DNA of 64,000 nt from Velamenicoccus sp964471325 (lineage in GTDB: Bacteria > Omnitrophota > Gorgyraeia > Velamenicoccales > Velamenicoccaceae), in contig CAYYFL010000004.1 of assembly GCA_964471325.1 (NCBI GenBank), forward strand, positions 1 to 64,000, in the 5' to 3' direction. Below the pieces are notes generated by a model. That model did not search any database. It worked only from the letters and a program-made list of their open reading frames with translations, and was not told where the DNA came from. The position numbers and the translations under genes are program-made. Below are positions 57,415 through 64,000 of this stretch, piece after piece (within the stretch, counting starts at the first letter, position 1; every line of letters starts with the position of its first letter).

Positions 57415-58419
57415 TTATATTCTATAGAGCGTCCCGTCGGCTGCGACCAAAACGGCTTTTGTGTCCGGGAACTGACTCAGAAGCTTACGGCTTTTTTCCA
57501 ATCCCAGGACGACACACGCCGTCGACAACGCATCCGATGCCGCGGCATCGGATGTGATGATCGTCGCCGAAACAATACCGGATTGCGCAGGATAACCCGT
57601 CTTGGGATCGATGATGTGTGAATATCTCCTGCCGTTGATCTCGGCATATTGCTGATAGTCACCGGCGGTGGCCGCCGCCTCATTGGTCAACGCGAGCTCA
57701 TCCACGACCTTCCCTTCATGGAGAGGGTCCTGAACGCCTACGCGCCACAGCGCACGGCGATTCCTCCCCAGGCAATAGACATTGCCTCCGGCATTGATCA
57801 AGACAGAATCGATCCGCGCGTCTTTAAGCTTCCTGACGGCCCGATCCAGGGCAAACCCTTTGGCGATCCCTCCGAGATCGATACGCATGCCGCTCTTGAG
57901 CAGCACAACCTCTCTTGTCTTTGCGTCCAGATAAATGAAATCCGAACCCACGAGCGACAAGGCCTGCGCCACAGCGTCGGGAGCGGGCAATGTTTTTGAA
58001 GCGATGGCCTTCTTCCAAAGCATGGCTGCAGGCCCCACCGTAACGTCGAAGGCGCCATCCGTGCGGCGGTAAAATTCCTGGGCCCGTTGAATGATGTCAA
58101 ATAACGGCTCCGAAACAACGGCCCTCTGGCTGTCATTCAGCCGCGACAACTCGCTGTCGCGGTCGAAAAGATTAAAGACCGCTTCCAGCTTCTTGAATTC
58201 ATCGAACACAATCGCCGAGGCACGGACGTCGGAGGACTTGACCTCGACAAAAGTCCCCATGATAAATTGCGTCTCCTGGTATAACGGCTTCTGGCAACCG
58301 ATGGCCCCGAGGCACAGAGTACAGAGCACAAAGCACAGAATACAGAAAACAACGGAACGACGGACGGCATGCGGCAAAAAACCGGCAATTTTGTTTTTCC
58401 TATGGTGCGTCCTCATCAT
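57415..58419 (-). CDS. apbE: FAD:protein FMN transferase, lipoprotein
   Basis: A 334-residue ApbE protein that attaches FMN to threonine of Rnf/Nqr-type or other flavoproteins at the outer face of the membrane. The N-terminus has a lipoprotein-type signal ending LGAIGC (Cys about 42). Core motifs: ETQFIMGTFVEV, LSRLND, DVTVGPAAMLW, DLGGIAKGFALDRAV, VLINAGGNVYCLG and YSHIIDPKTGYPAQ. The hydrophobic part of the signal peptide is translated from a short-period CACAGA-type repeat (58308-58352). No Rnf or Nqr genes lie nearby. Confidence 0.93.
   Translation of the reverse strand: MMRTHHRKNKIAGFLPHAVRRSVVFCILCFVLCTLCLGAIGCQKPLYQETQFIMGTFVEVKSSDVRASAIVFDEFKKLEAVFNLFDRDSELSRLNDSQRAVVSEPLFDIIQRAQEFYRRTDGAFDVTVGPAAMLWKKAIASKTLPAPDAVAQALSLVGSDFIYLDAKTREVVLLKSGMRIDLGGIAKGFALDRAVRKLKDARIDSVLINAGGNVYCLGRNRRALWRVGVQDPLHEGKVVDELALTNEAAATAGDYQQYAEINGRRYSHIIDPKTGYPAQSGIVSATIITSDAAASDALSTACVVLGLEKSRKLLSQFPDTKAVLVAADGTLYRI
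58308..58352. repeat. Short-period CACAGA repeat inside the apbE signal peptide
   Basis: A run of degenerate CACAGAGTACAGAGCACAAA words with a period of about 8 bp. On the minus strand it encodes the cysteine-rich hydrophobic stretch FCILCFVLCTLCL of the lipoprotein signal. Confidence 0.65.
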
Positions 58420-58456
58420 TCCGTTCTCCGTCCTCTGTTATCTATTCTCTCATAAA

Positions 58457-60169
58457 TTATTTTTTGAGAACTTTTAACAGCGCTTCAAGACTAAGCGTAT
58501 TCAACACATCATCTTTAGCAAGCCACGCCCGGCGGCACAACCCGATGCCGTAAGCCATGTAGTCCAGGTGCGATATGTCGTGGGAATCCGTGCCGACCGC
58601 CAAACGCACTCCTTTTTCGGCGGCATGCCGGGCGTTGATGTCGGACAAATCCATCCTGTAGGGATGGGCATTGATCTCAAGGGCGGTGCGGGTGTCGCGC
58701 GCCGCACGAAAAACTTCATCCAGATCAATCTCATAAGGCCCGCGCGCCGGCCAAAGCCTGCCCGTCGGATGCGCCACAATATGCACGCGCTTGTCGGCGC
58801 ACGCGCGGACGATCCGCCGCGTCAGCTGCCTTTGCGACTGCTTGAAACCCGAATGGATGGCCGCAATAACGATATCGAAGTGAGAAAGGACCCTGTCCGG
58901 ATAATCAAGGCTCCCTTCGGCGTCGATCTCGACCTCGCTGCCGAATAGGAGACGAAAACCTTTCAGGCTCCGGTTGACACGGTCGATCTCGCGGCGCTTC
59001 TGTTTCAATCTGGCCTCATCCAAACCATGGGCTACTTTCAAGCTGATGGAGTGGTCCGTCAGGCAGAGATATTCATATCCCAAAGACCTTGCCTTCTTCG
59101 CCATCTCATGGACCGTGTTTTTCCCGTCCGAATAATTCGTGTGGGCATGAAAATCGCCGCGGATATCGGAGAGCTCGACCAGACGCGGGAGCTTGCCCTC
59201 TATGGCTGCTTCCACTTCGCCCGTATCCTCGCGCAATTCCGGCGCAATAAAAGGCAACCCGAGCTTTCGATACATCTCTTTTTCTGTCGCCGATGCCAGA
59301 CGCCTGCCTTTCTTGTCAAAGATGCCGTATTCGTTGATCTTCCAGCCTTTCTTGATGGCCAGCTGCCTCAACCTGATGTTATGGCTTTTGGAACCGGTAA
59401 AATATAAAAGGGCTGCGCCGAATTCCTCTTCAGGCACGATCCTGGCATCCACCTGCACGCCTTCCTTGGTCACGACGGCGCACTTCGTCGCTCCATGCGC
59501 CAGGACCCTCTTGACAGGCGCAAGCCCTACAAAAACATCGGCGATGAGCTTGGGCTCTTTCGACGCGATGAGGATATCCACATCTCTCACGGCATCTTTC
59601 ATGCGCCGCAACGAACCGGCCGCAGAGATCTCTTGCACTTCCCTGTGTTCCCGGAGCGCCGAAATAAAAGACACGGCTGCCGCGTTCGCCGTCAGGAGAT
59701 CCATCGCTTCCCTGCCTTTTTCCAAAAGCTCTATCCCCTTAAGAATATTGTCGGCGGTCTTTTGCCTGATCCCCGGAAGCTTCAAGAGCCTGCCGTCACG
59801 CGCTGCGCGCCTGAGGCCTTCCAAAGAAGCGATCTTAAGCGTATCGAAGAATAATTTCGCCTTCTTGGGACCGATGGACGGGACCTGCATCAACTCCAAG
59901 ACTCCCTGAGGAACGCTCTCTTTGATCTTCTCGTATTCGGCAAATGTCCCGGTGGACAAAATCTCCCCGACCTTCGAAGCCAAATCCATGCCGATACCGG
60001 GAATGTTTTCCAAAGAACCTTCCCGGACGCGGACGGCGATATCATTCTCCATGGCCGCGATATTATCCGCGGCTTTACGATACGCCCTGATACGGAACGG
60101 GTTCTCTCCTTTGATTTCAAGGAAATCCGCCATGGCACGAAAGAGGTTTACGACAAGATCATTTTTCAC
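58457..60169 (-). CDS. polX: Family X DNA polymerase with C-terminal PHP nuclease domain
   Basis: A 570-residue bacterial PolX. N-terminal helix-hairpin-helix region (IPGIGMDLASKVGEIL, VPSIGPKKAKLFF, LPGIRQKTADNI), palm with catalytic acidic residues in GSLRRMKDAVRDVDILI and VQVDARIV, and a C-terminal PHP domain (DFHAHTNYSDGK, LCLTDHS, GSEVEID, AHPTGR, GTDSHD) that acts as 3'-5' exonuclease in base-excision repair. The GTG start overlaps the MFS transporter stop (GTGA). Length fits the family (about 570). Confidence 0.95.
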   Translation of the reverse strand: MKNDLVVNLFRAMADFLEIKGENPFRIRAYRKAADNIAAMENDIAVRVREGSLENIPGIGMDLASKVGEILSTGTFAEYEKIKESVPQGVLELMQVPSIGPKKAKLFFDTLKIASLEGLRRAARDGRLLKLPGIRQKTADNILKGIELLEKGREAMDLLTANAAAVSFISALREHREVQEISAAGSLRRMKDAVRDVDILIASKEPKLIADVFVGLAPVKRVLAHGATKCAVVTKEGVQVDARIVPEEEFGAALLYFTGSKSHNIRLRQLAIKKGWKINEYGIFDKKGRRLASATEKEMYRKLGLPFIAPELREDTGEVEAAIEGKLPRLVELSDIRGDFHAHTNYSDGKNTVHEMAKKARSLGYEYLCLTDHSISLKVAHGLDEARLKQKRREIDRVNRSLKGFRLLFGSEVEIDAEGSLDYPDRVLSHFDIVIAAIHSGFKQSQRQLTRRIVRACADKRVHIVAHPTGRLWPARGPYEIDLDEVFRAARDTRTALEINAHPYRMDLSDINARHAAEKGVRLAVGTDSHDISHLDYMAYGIGLCRRAWLAKDDVLNTLSLEALLKVLKK

Positions 60170-61383
60170 GAATCCGCCCTTTCCTCAAAAACCTGCCTGT
60201 CCAACAGGAATCGTCTCGAAAAAGGCCAATAGGCCCCTATGCTCGCAAGGGCCGCAAAGAACACGACTTCCTGGACGCCGAACGCTTGAGCCAACGACCC
60301 AAAAAGAAGGTTGCCGAAGGGAATAAATCCCATGAACATCATCATGAACAATCCCATGATGCGGCCCCTGTGATGGTCAGGAATAGAAAGCTGGATCATT
60401 GAATTGACCAAGGCCATGCTGCCGGCAATCCCGATCCCTGCCAAGACAAGAAGGGCACAAGACAGCCACATGTTCCTGGAAACGGAAAACACCATCGCCG
60501 ACAAAAAGAACCCCATGACGGATATGCGCAACAGACGGAATCTGGCGAGTTCATTCTTTAGCCGGGCGACGTTTAAAACGCCGATCAGCGCGCCGACGCC
60601 GCTGGAAGACATCAACAGCGCCAACCCCATGGCGCCGGAGCCGAGGACTTCCTGCGCAAAGATCGGCATCAAGACCACATAAGAGACGCCGAAGGTGCTG
60701 ACCAAACCAACCAGGGCAAGCAAAAAAAGCAGAAACCGGTTATGCCTGACGAGAAACACGGATTCTCGGATATCTGAAAAAACGGATGCTTGGCTTTTAG
60801 GCACAGCGGCGGGACGCGGCTTGATCAGCATCAGCGCCGCCAGGACAGGCAAATAGCTGATGGCATTGACGAAAAAACATCCCGACGTGCCGATCAAGGC
60901 GATCAAGAGGCCCGCGACGGCCGGCCCGATGATGCGGGCGGAATTAAAAGCCGCCGAGTTCAAGGCGATCGCATTCATCAGATGCTGGCGGCCCACAAGC
61001 TCCACGACCATCGCTTGTCTTGCCGGTGAATCAAAACTCAGGATAAAACCATTAATCGTAGCAATCATAATGACGTGCCAGATCCTGACGCTCCCCGTCC
61101 ATACCAACAAGGCAAGGACCAGGGCCAGGATGGTAAAACAGGATTGCGTCACCAACAGGAGATTACGTTTGACGCTGCGGTCAACATAGACGCCTGCTGC
61201 CAGGGCAAAAAAAGACACAGGCAAATAACTCAGGAAACCCGTCAAGCCCATCAGAAAAGCGGAGTGCGTCAGGCGGAACACCAGCCAGCTCTGGGCCATG
61301 GTCTGCACCCAGCTGCCGACCAGAGAGACGAACATCGAGACCCAGTAAATCCTAAACTCGCGGACACGCAAAGAAGAAAACAT
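60166..61383 (-). CDS. MFS transporter (EntS/MFS_3-like)
   Basis: A 405-residue major facilitator with twelve predicted helices. LRVREFRIYWVSMFVSLVGSWVQTMAQSWLVFRLTHSA is the start typical of the MFS_3 family (EntS-like), then GVYVDRSVKRNLL (the loop 2-3 motif) and FDSPARQAMVVELVGRQHLMNAIALNSA, a strong family signature. Substrate unknown; such proteins export siderophores or drugs. Coupled by GTGA to polX downstream, which is probably a chance neighbour. Confidence 0.9.
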   Translation of the reverse strand: MFSSLRVREFRIYWVSMFVSLVGSWVQTMAQSWLVFRLTHSAFLMGLTGFLSYLPVSFFALAAGVYVDRSVKRNLLLVTQSCFTILALVLALLVWTGSVRIWHVIMIATINGFILSFDSPARQAMVVELVGRQHLMNAIALNSAAFNSARIIGPAVAGLLIALIGTSGCFFVNAISYLPVLAALMLIKPRPAAVPKSQASVFSDIRESVFLVRHNRFLLFLLALVGLVSTFGVSYVVLMPIFAQEVLGSGAMGLALLMSSSGVGALIGVLNVARLKNELARFRLLRISVMGFFLSAMVFSVSRNMWLSCALLVLAGIGIAGSMALVNSMIQLSIPDHHRGRIMGLFMMMFMGFIPFGNLLFGSLAQAFGVQEVVFFAALASIGAYWPFSRRFLLDRQVFEERADS

Positions 61384-61434
61384 GTTCTCAATCTGTTGAT
61401 AACGTGCGCCGGCGGCAGCACCGGATGCAGCACG

Positions 61435-62142
61435 CTAATAACCTATGAAATCCTCTGTGATGATCTTGTCTTCCTGGACGGCAAGCTTGTTCATCAGCAT
61501 CTTGCGCATAGCATCGACCATGGCAGGCGGGCCGCACGTATAGAATACTCTTTCAGGATAATCCTGGATCTGCTGACGCACCAGGTCGTCATCAATGTAA
61601 CCCTTGAGGCACCCTTCGATGTTCTCGGAGCACTCCGTAAGGGTATAGATGATCCTGAGGCGGTCGTTCTCCTTTTGCATCGCCGACAACTCGTTACGGA
61701 AGATCAAATACTCCGGCGTGCGGCTGGAATACAAAAGGACAAGGCTGGACGACAGCTTCATGTCCGTTGCATATTTAAAAATGCTGCGCACGGGCGTGAT
61801 GCCGATGCCGCCGATCAAAAAGGCCGCTTTGGGATACTGGCCGGTGAACGTGAAGTTCCCCATGGGGAAACGCACGGCGCACACCTGGCCCACCTGGAGG
61901 GATTCCAGGGCCCTGGAAAAAGGGCTGTTGCTGAGTTTTTTTGTGAACTGGATGAATCCCTTTTCGGTCGGAGAGCTGGAAATAGAAAAAGCCTTGGAGA
62001 CCGGACGCCCGCCTATGGGGAGCGTCAACAGCAGATACTGTCCCGGTTCGTAGGGGGCGGCCTCGTCCAGGGAAAAACGGAACGTCTTGATATCGCAACA
62101 ATGGGCGATGATTTCCATAAGTTCCAGCTGCCGATTATCCAT
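61435..62142 (-). CDS. FAD/NAD(P)-binding oxidoreductase (ferredoxin reductase-like)
   Basis: A 235-residue protein of the FNR superfamily: YEPGQYLLLTLPIGG and SKAFSISSSPTEKG (FAD site), FLIGGIGITPVRSIF (NAD(P) site) and VFYTCGPPAMVDAM near the end. No ferredoxin domain is attached, so it needs a separate electron partner. It could act in electron transfer between NAD(P)H and ferredoxin, or as a stand-alone reductase. It is about 12 bp from the DHH gene upstream. Confidence 0.88.
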   Translation of the reverse strand: MDNRQLELMEIIAHCCDIKTFRFSLDEAAPYEPGQYLLLTLPIGGRPVSKAFSISSSPTEKGFIQFTKKLSNSPFSRALESLQVGQVCAVRFPMGNFTFTGQYPKAAFLIGGIGITPVRSIFKYATDMKLSSSLVLLYSSRTPEYLIFRNELSAMQKENDRLRIIYTLTECSENIEGCLKGYIDDDLVRQQIQDYPERVFYTCGPPAMVDAMRKMLMNKLAVQEDKIITEDFIGY

Positions 62143-62153
62143 GGATCGCCCTT

Positions 62154-63167
62154 TTAGAGTCCCCTTTGCGTCCTCTTGATCAATCGCTTCATGTCATGCC
62201 TGCCGATAAAACACCCGGCCACGTCCGGATGGCCGCCGCCGCCGAACTCCTCGGCGATCCGGCCGACATTGACGAGCCCCTTAGACCTGAGGCTGACGCG
62301 CCACCGGCCGTCGGACATCTGCCGGAACAAAAGGATCACCTTGATGTCCTTGAGCGTTCTTATCTGGTCGGCAATGGGATCGACGTCTTCTTCGTTCGCC
62401 TTCAGCCGCTTGAGGTCTGACGCCCTGACATAGGTCACCGCCAGCCGCCCGCGATTATAAAAACGGACGCGCGAAAAACAAATGCCCAAGAGCATCGCCT
62501 CCTGACGCGTACGGCTCCAATAACTCTTTTCCACAAGCTGGTAATAATTAACCCCCCGGGAAATCAACTCGGCACAAATCCTGAAGGTATCCGCCGTAAT
62601 GGTCGGAAGCCTGAAAGAACCCGTCTCCACGATGATAGACACCAGAAGGCAAACCGCCATCTTCCTGTCGGGCGAAAGCCCCAGCATGCGGACGAGACGG
62701 TAGACGATCTCGCCGACGGCCGCCGCCTCTTTGTCGATGATCTTTAGATCGGCAAAAGATTTACGGAAGGTATGGTGATCGATCTCAACCGACTGCTTCG
62801 CCTTCAGAAAAACGTCCTCATGGAATTTTCCCAGCTGGACCCACGAAGCGCAATCAAGGGCAATGGCCAGATCGAAAGGCGAGCTGTTCGCGGGCTTCAG
62901 ACGGATGGAACTGTAATGAGGCAGGAAGCGGTAACGCGCGGGCAATGCGCTTGGGGAAAACAATGTCACGTCTTTCTTGAGACGTTTGAGCGCCAGCGCC
63001 AGCCCTGTCATCGATCCCAAGGCGTCGCCGTCAGGAAACATATGCACGCACACCGCGATCCTTTTGGCCTTCCTGATGGCATGCAGTACATCGCGGTACT
63101 GGCCGGTCTTTTGCGAGAGGCTCTCCACCCCCCGCCTACCCCTTCCGGTCATCGTCATCCTCGGCAT
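62154..63167 (-). CDS. DHH-family phosphoesterase (NrnA-like)
   Basis: A 337-residue DHH/DHHA1 protein: HMFPDGDALGSMTGLALAL (the first Asp motif, HxxPDGDA-like), LAIALDCAS, VEIDHHTFRKSF (DHH motif) and the C-terminal DHHA1 motif EEFGGGGHPDVAGC. NrnA-type members degrade nanoRNA and pAp or act on cyclic dinucleotide products. The N-terminal 25 residues before the domain are not conserved; internal ATGs are possible starts. It lies 3 bp after yjbQ-like gene. Confidence 0.9.
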   Translation of the reverse strand: MPRMTMTGRGRRGVESLSQKTGQYRDVLHAIRKAKRIAVCVHMFPDGDALGSMTGLALALKRLKKDVTLFSPSALPARYRFLPHYSSIRLKPANSSPFDLAIALDCASWVQLGKFHEDVFLKAKQSVEIDHHTFRKSFADLKIIDKEAAAVGEIVYRLVRMLGLSPDRKMAVCLLVSIIVETGSFRLPTITADTFRICAELISRGVNYYQLVEKSYWSRTRQEAMLLGICFSRVRFYNRGRLAVTYVRASDLKRLKANEEDVDPIADQIRTLKDIKVILLFRQMSDGRWRVSLRSKGLVNVGRIAEEFGGGGHPDVAGCFIGRHDMKRLIKRTQRGL

Positions 63168-63170
63168 CCC

Positions 63171-63587
63171 TTACTCCCCCAGGACCTTGACAAGGACCCT
63201 CTTTTTCCTTTGGCCGTCGAATTCTCCGTAAAAGATCTGTTCCCAGGGGCCAAAGTCAAGGTTGCCTTTGGTAACGGCCACAACAACCTCCCGGCCCATG
63301 ACCGTCCTTTTCAGATGTGCGTCTGCGTTGTCTTCACCGGTCAAGTTATGCTGATACCTGTCTTTGCCGTAAGGAGCGAGTTTTTCCAGCCAAAGAGCAA
63401 AATCCCGATGGAGACCGGATTCGTCATCATTAATAAAGACAGATGCCGTGATATGCATCGCGTTCACCAGGCACAAGCCTTCCTTGATGCCGCTCTTGGC
63501 AACGACCCCTTCAATGTCCGGCGTGATATTGACGAACTCCTGCCTGTTCTTTGTCTGAAACCAGAGATATTCGGTATAGGACTTCAT
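63171..63587 (-). CDS. YjbQ/UPF0047 family protein
   Basis: A 138-residue protein of the YjbQ family: GLCLVNAMHITASVFINDDESGLHRDF (with conserved His), YQHNLTGEDNADAHLKRTVMGREVVV, then GPWEQIFYGEFDGQRKKRVLVKV, the highly conserved C-terminus. Members show weak thiamine-phosphate synthase activity but their true role is unclear. Size matches the family (about 135-140). Confidence 0.93.
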   Translation of the reverse strand: MKSYTEYLWFQTKNRQEFVNITPDIEGVVAKSGIKEGLCLVNAMHITASVFINDDESGLHRDFALWLEKLAPYGKDRYQHNLTGEDNADAHLKRTVMGREVVVAVTKGNLDFGPWEQIFYGEFDGQRKKRVLVKVLGE

Positions 63588-63599
63588 ATTGACCGGTCT

Positions 63600-63660
63600 C
63601 TCGAGTTTATAGAGTTTTCTGAGATTAACACAACGAACTCAACAAACCCTAAAAACTCAA
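63600..63660. repeat. Short-period AACTC/GAGTTT intergenic repeat
   Basis: Words GAGTTTATAGAGTTTTCTGAG and CGAACTCAACAAACC, AAAAACTCAA recur between the last two genes and touch the 3' end of the cysteine-cluster gene. Same type as the other short-period repeats in the window. Confidence 0.5.
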
Positions 63661-63948
63661 TGGACTCTTTTGTAGTTTTTTATACGCGCATTGATACGAT
63701 CCCGCCCAGGAACCGAAAACGACTTTGCGCACCGGCACACAAAGAAATTCATTGCCATGGACGGTCCGGCGCAACCCGAAGCGGTCCTCGTAAATACGGC
63801 AATAGTACCGGCCGTCCCCGCCCTGCACAAGCTCGGTGCAGGGGTCTTTTTCAAAAAGCCCGCAACAGGCGCCGCACCGCTTACACAAACCTTCATAATG
63901 CTCCGCCGTTTCTTTCAAATACAATTCGTAAGAAGCTTCATCGCTCAT
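63649..63948 (-). CDS. YkgJ-like cysteine-cluster protein
   Basis: A 99-residue protein with the cysteine cluster of the YkgJ/UPF0153 family: CKRCGACCGLF (CxxCxxCC) followed by KDPCTEL, YYCRIYEDRFGLRRTV and FLCVPV. These proteins are thought to bind zinc or iron. ATG at 63948; a TTG two codons earlier is less likely. The remaining 52 bases of the window show no further gene. Confidence 0.8.
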   Translation of the reverse strand: MSDEASYELYLKETAEHYEGLCKRCGACCGLFEKDPCTELVQGGDGRYYCRIYEDRFGLRRTVHGNEFLCVPVRKVVFGSWAGSYQCAYKKLQKSPLSF

Positions 63949-64000
63949 ATGCAACCCATTTTAATCCCCGGCTTCCAGTACACGCACTTGACAGAAGCGT

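Noticed and set aside
61435..62142. FNR-like reductase as the missing E3 partner of RfbH
   Set aside because: E3 enzymes carry a plant-type [2Fe-2S] domain, which is absent here, and the gene is 45 kb away among unrelated genes.

Overview
The window looks like chromosomal DNA from an uncultured Gram-negative bacterium, most likely from Candidatus Omnitrophota (formerly OP3) or a close relative. This rests on three things: the envelope genes (an AlgE-like outer-membrane barrel and an LpxL-like acyltransferase), a complex-I-like group 4 [NiFe] hydrogenase together with GH57 and two-CW proteins, and a 20-bp palindrome that reads as the peptide LPAGRQ when it falls in a coding frame. The assignment is an inference from gene content. 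Every protein gene I accept lies on the minus strand, so the window is read from right to left, with many ATGA/TGATG stop-start overlaps that suggest long operons.

Positions 1-24,800 hold a surface-polysaccharide locus. Upstream (right) comes an AbiE-type toxin-antitoxin pair with a clear promoter and operator, then manC-gmd-fcl (GDP-L-fucose), GT9 and GT4 glycosyltransferases, a WcaJ-type priming transferase, rfbG-rfbH-rfbF with an extra SDR epimerase (CDP-3,6-dideoxyhexose), a GT2 enzyme, a GT-C-like membrane protein, two radical SAM enzymes, a Wzx flippase, a GT4 enzyme, a TyvE-like epimerase, a sugar nucleotidyltransferase, a Wzy-like polymerase and a truncated membrane gene. The left end is visibly more AT-rich than the rest. 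Positions 24,845-27,584 encode a glycolipid set (GT2, LpxL-like acyltransferase, GT28 MGDG-synthase-like).

Positions 27,729-35,400 hold an unusual operon. A GH57 enzyme is followed by a membrane-anchored beta-sandwich protein, a ParA-type ATPase fused to an AMPK-beta-like glycogen-binding domain, a nitroreductase, OsmC, a strongly basic protein with an EF-Tu-domain-II-like C-terminus, a zinc ribbon and a DUF3108 protein. It is preceded by a highly expressed-looking outer-membrane barrel with a strong terminator.

Positions 36,399-46,497 encode an 11-subunit complex-I-like assembly (A, B, C, D, H, I, J, K, L, M, N homologues) whose large subunit keeps both NiFe cysteine pairs, plus its maturation protease. 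Dispersed intergenic repeats sit inside and upstream of it, followed by a candidate small RNA. At 47,178-47,746 an intact tRNA-Arg(CCU) is flanked by partial copies of itself and by a GIY-YIG nuclease gene that runs into the tRNA.

Positions 47,755-63,948 carry mostly housekeeping genes: apt, a LacI-type sensor without HTH, a sigma-70 factor, ppdK, glycyl-tRNA synthetase, panB, a hydrolase, a DD-carboxypeptidase, apbE, polX, an MFS transporter, an FNR-like reductase, a DHH phosphoesterase, YjbQ and a cysteine-cluster protein. Several short-period intergenic repeat families are scattered through the right two thirds.
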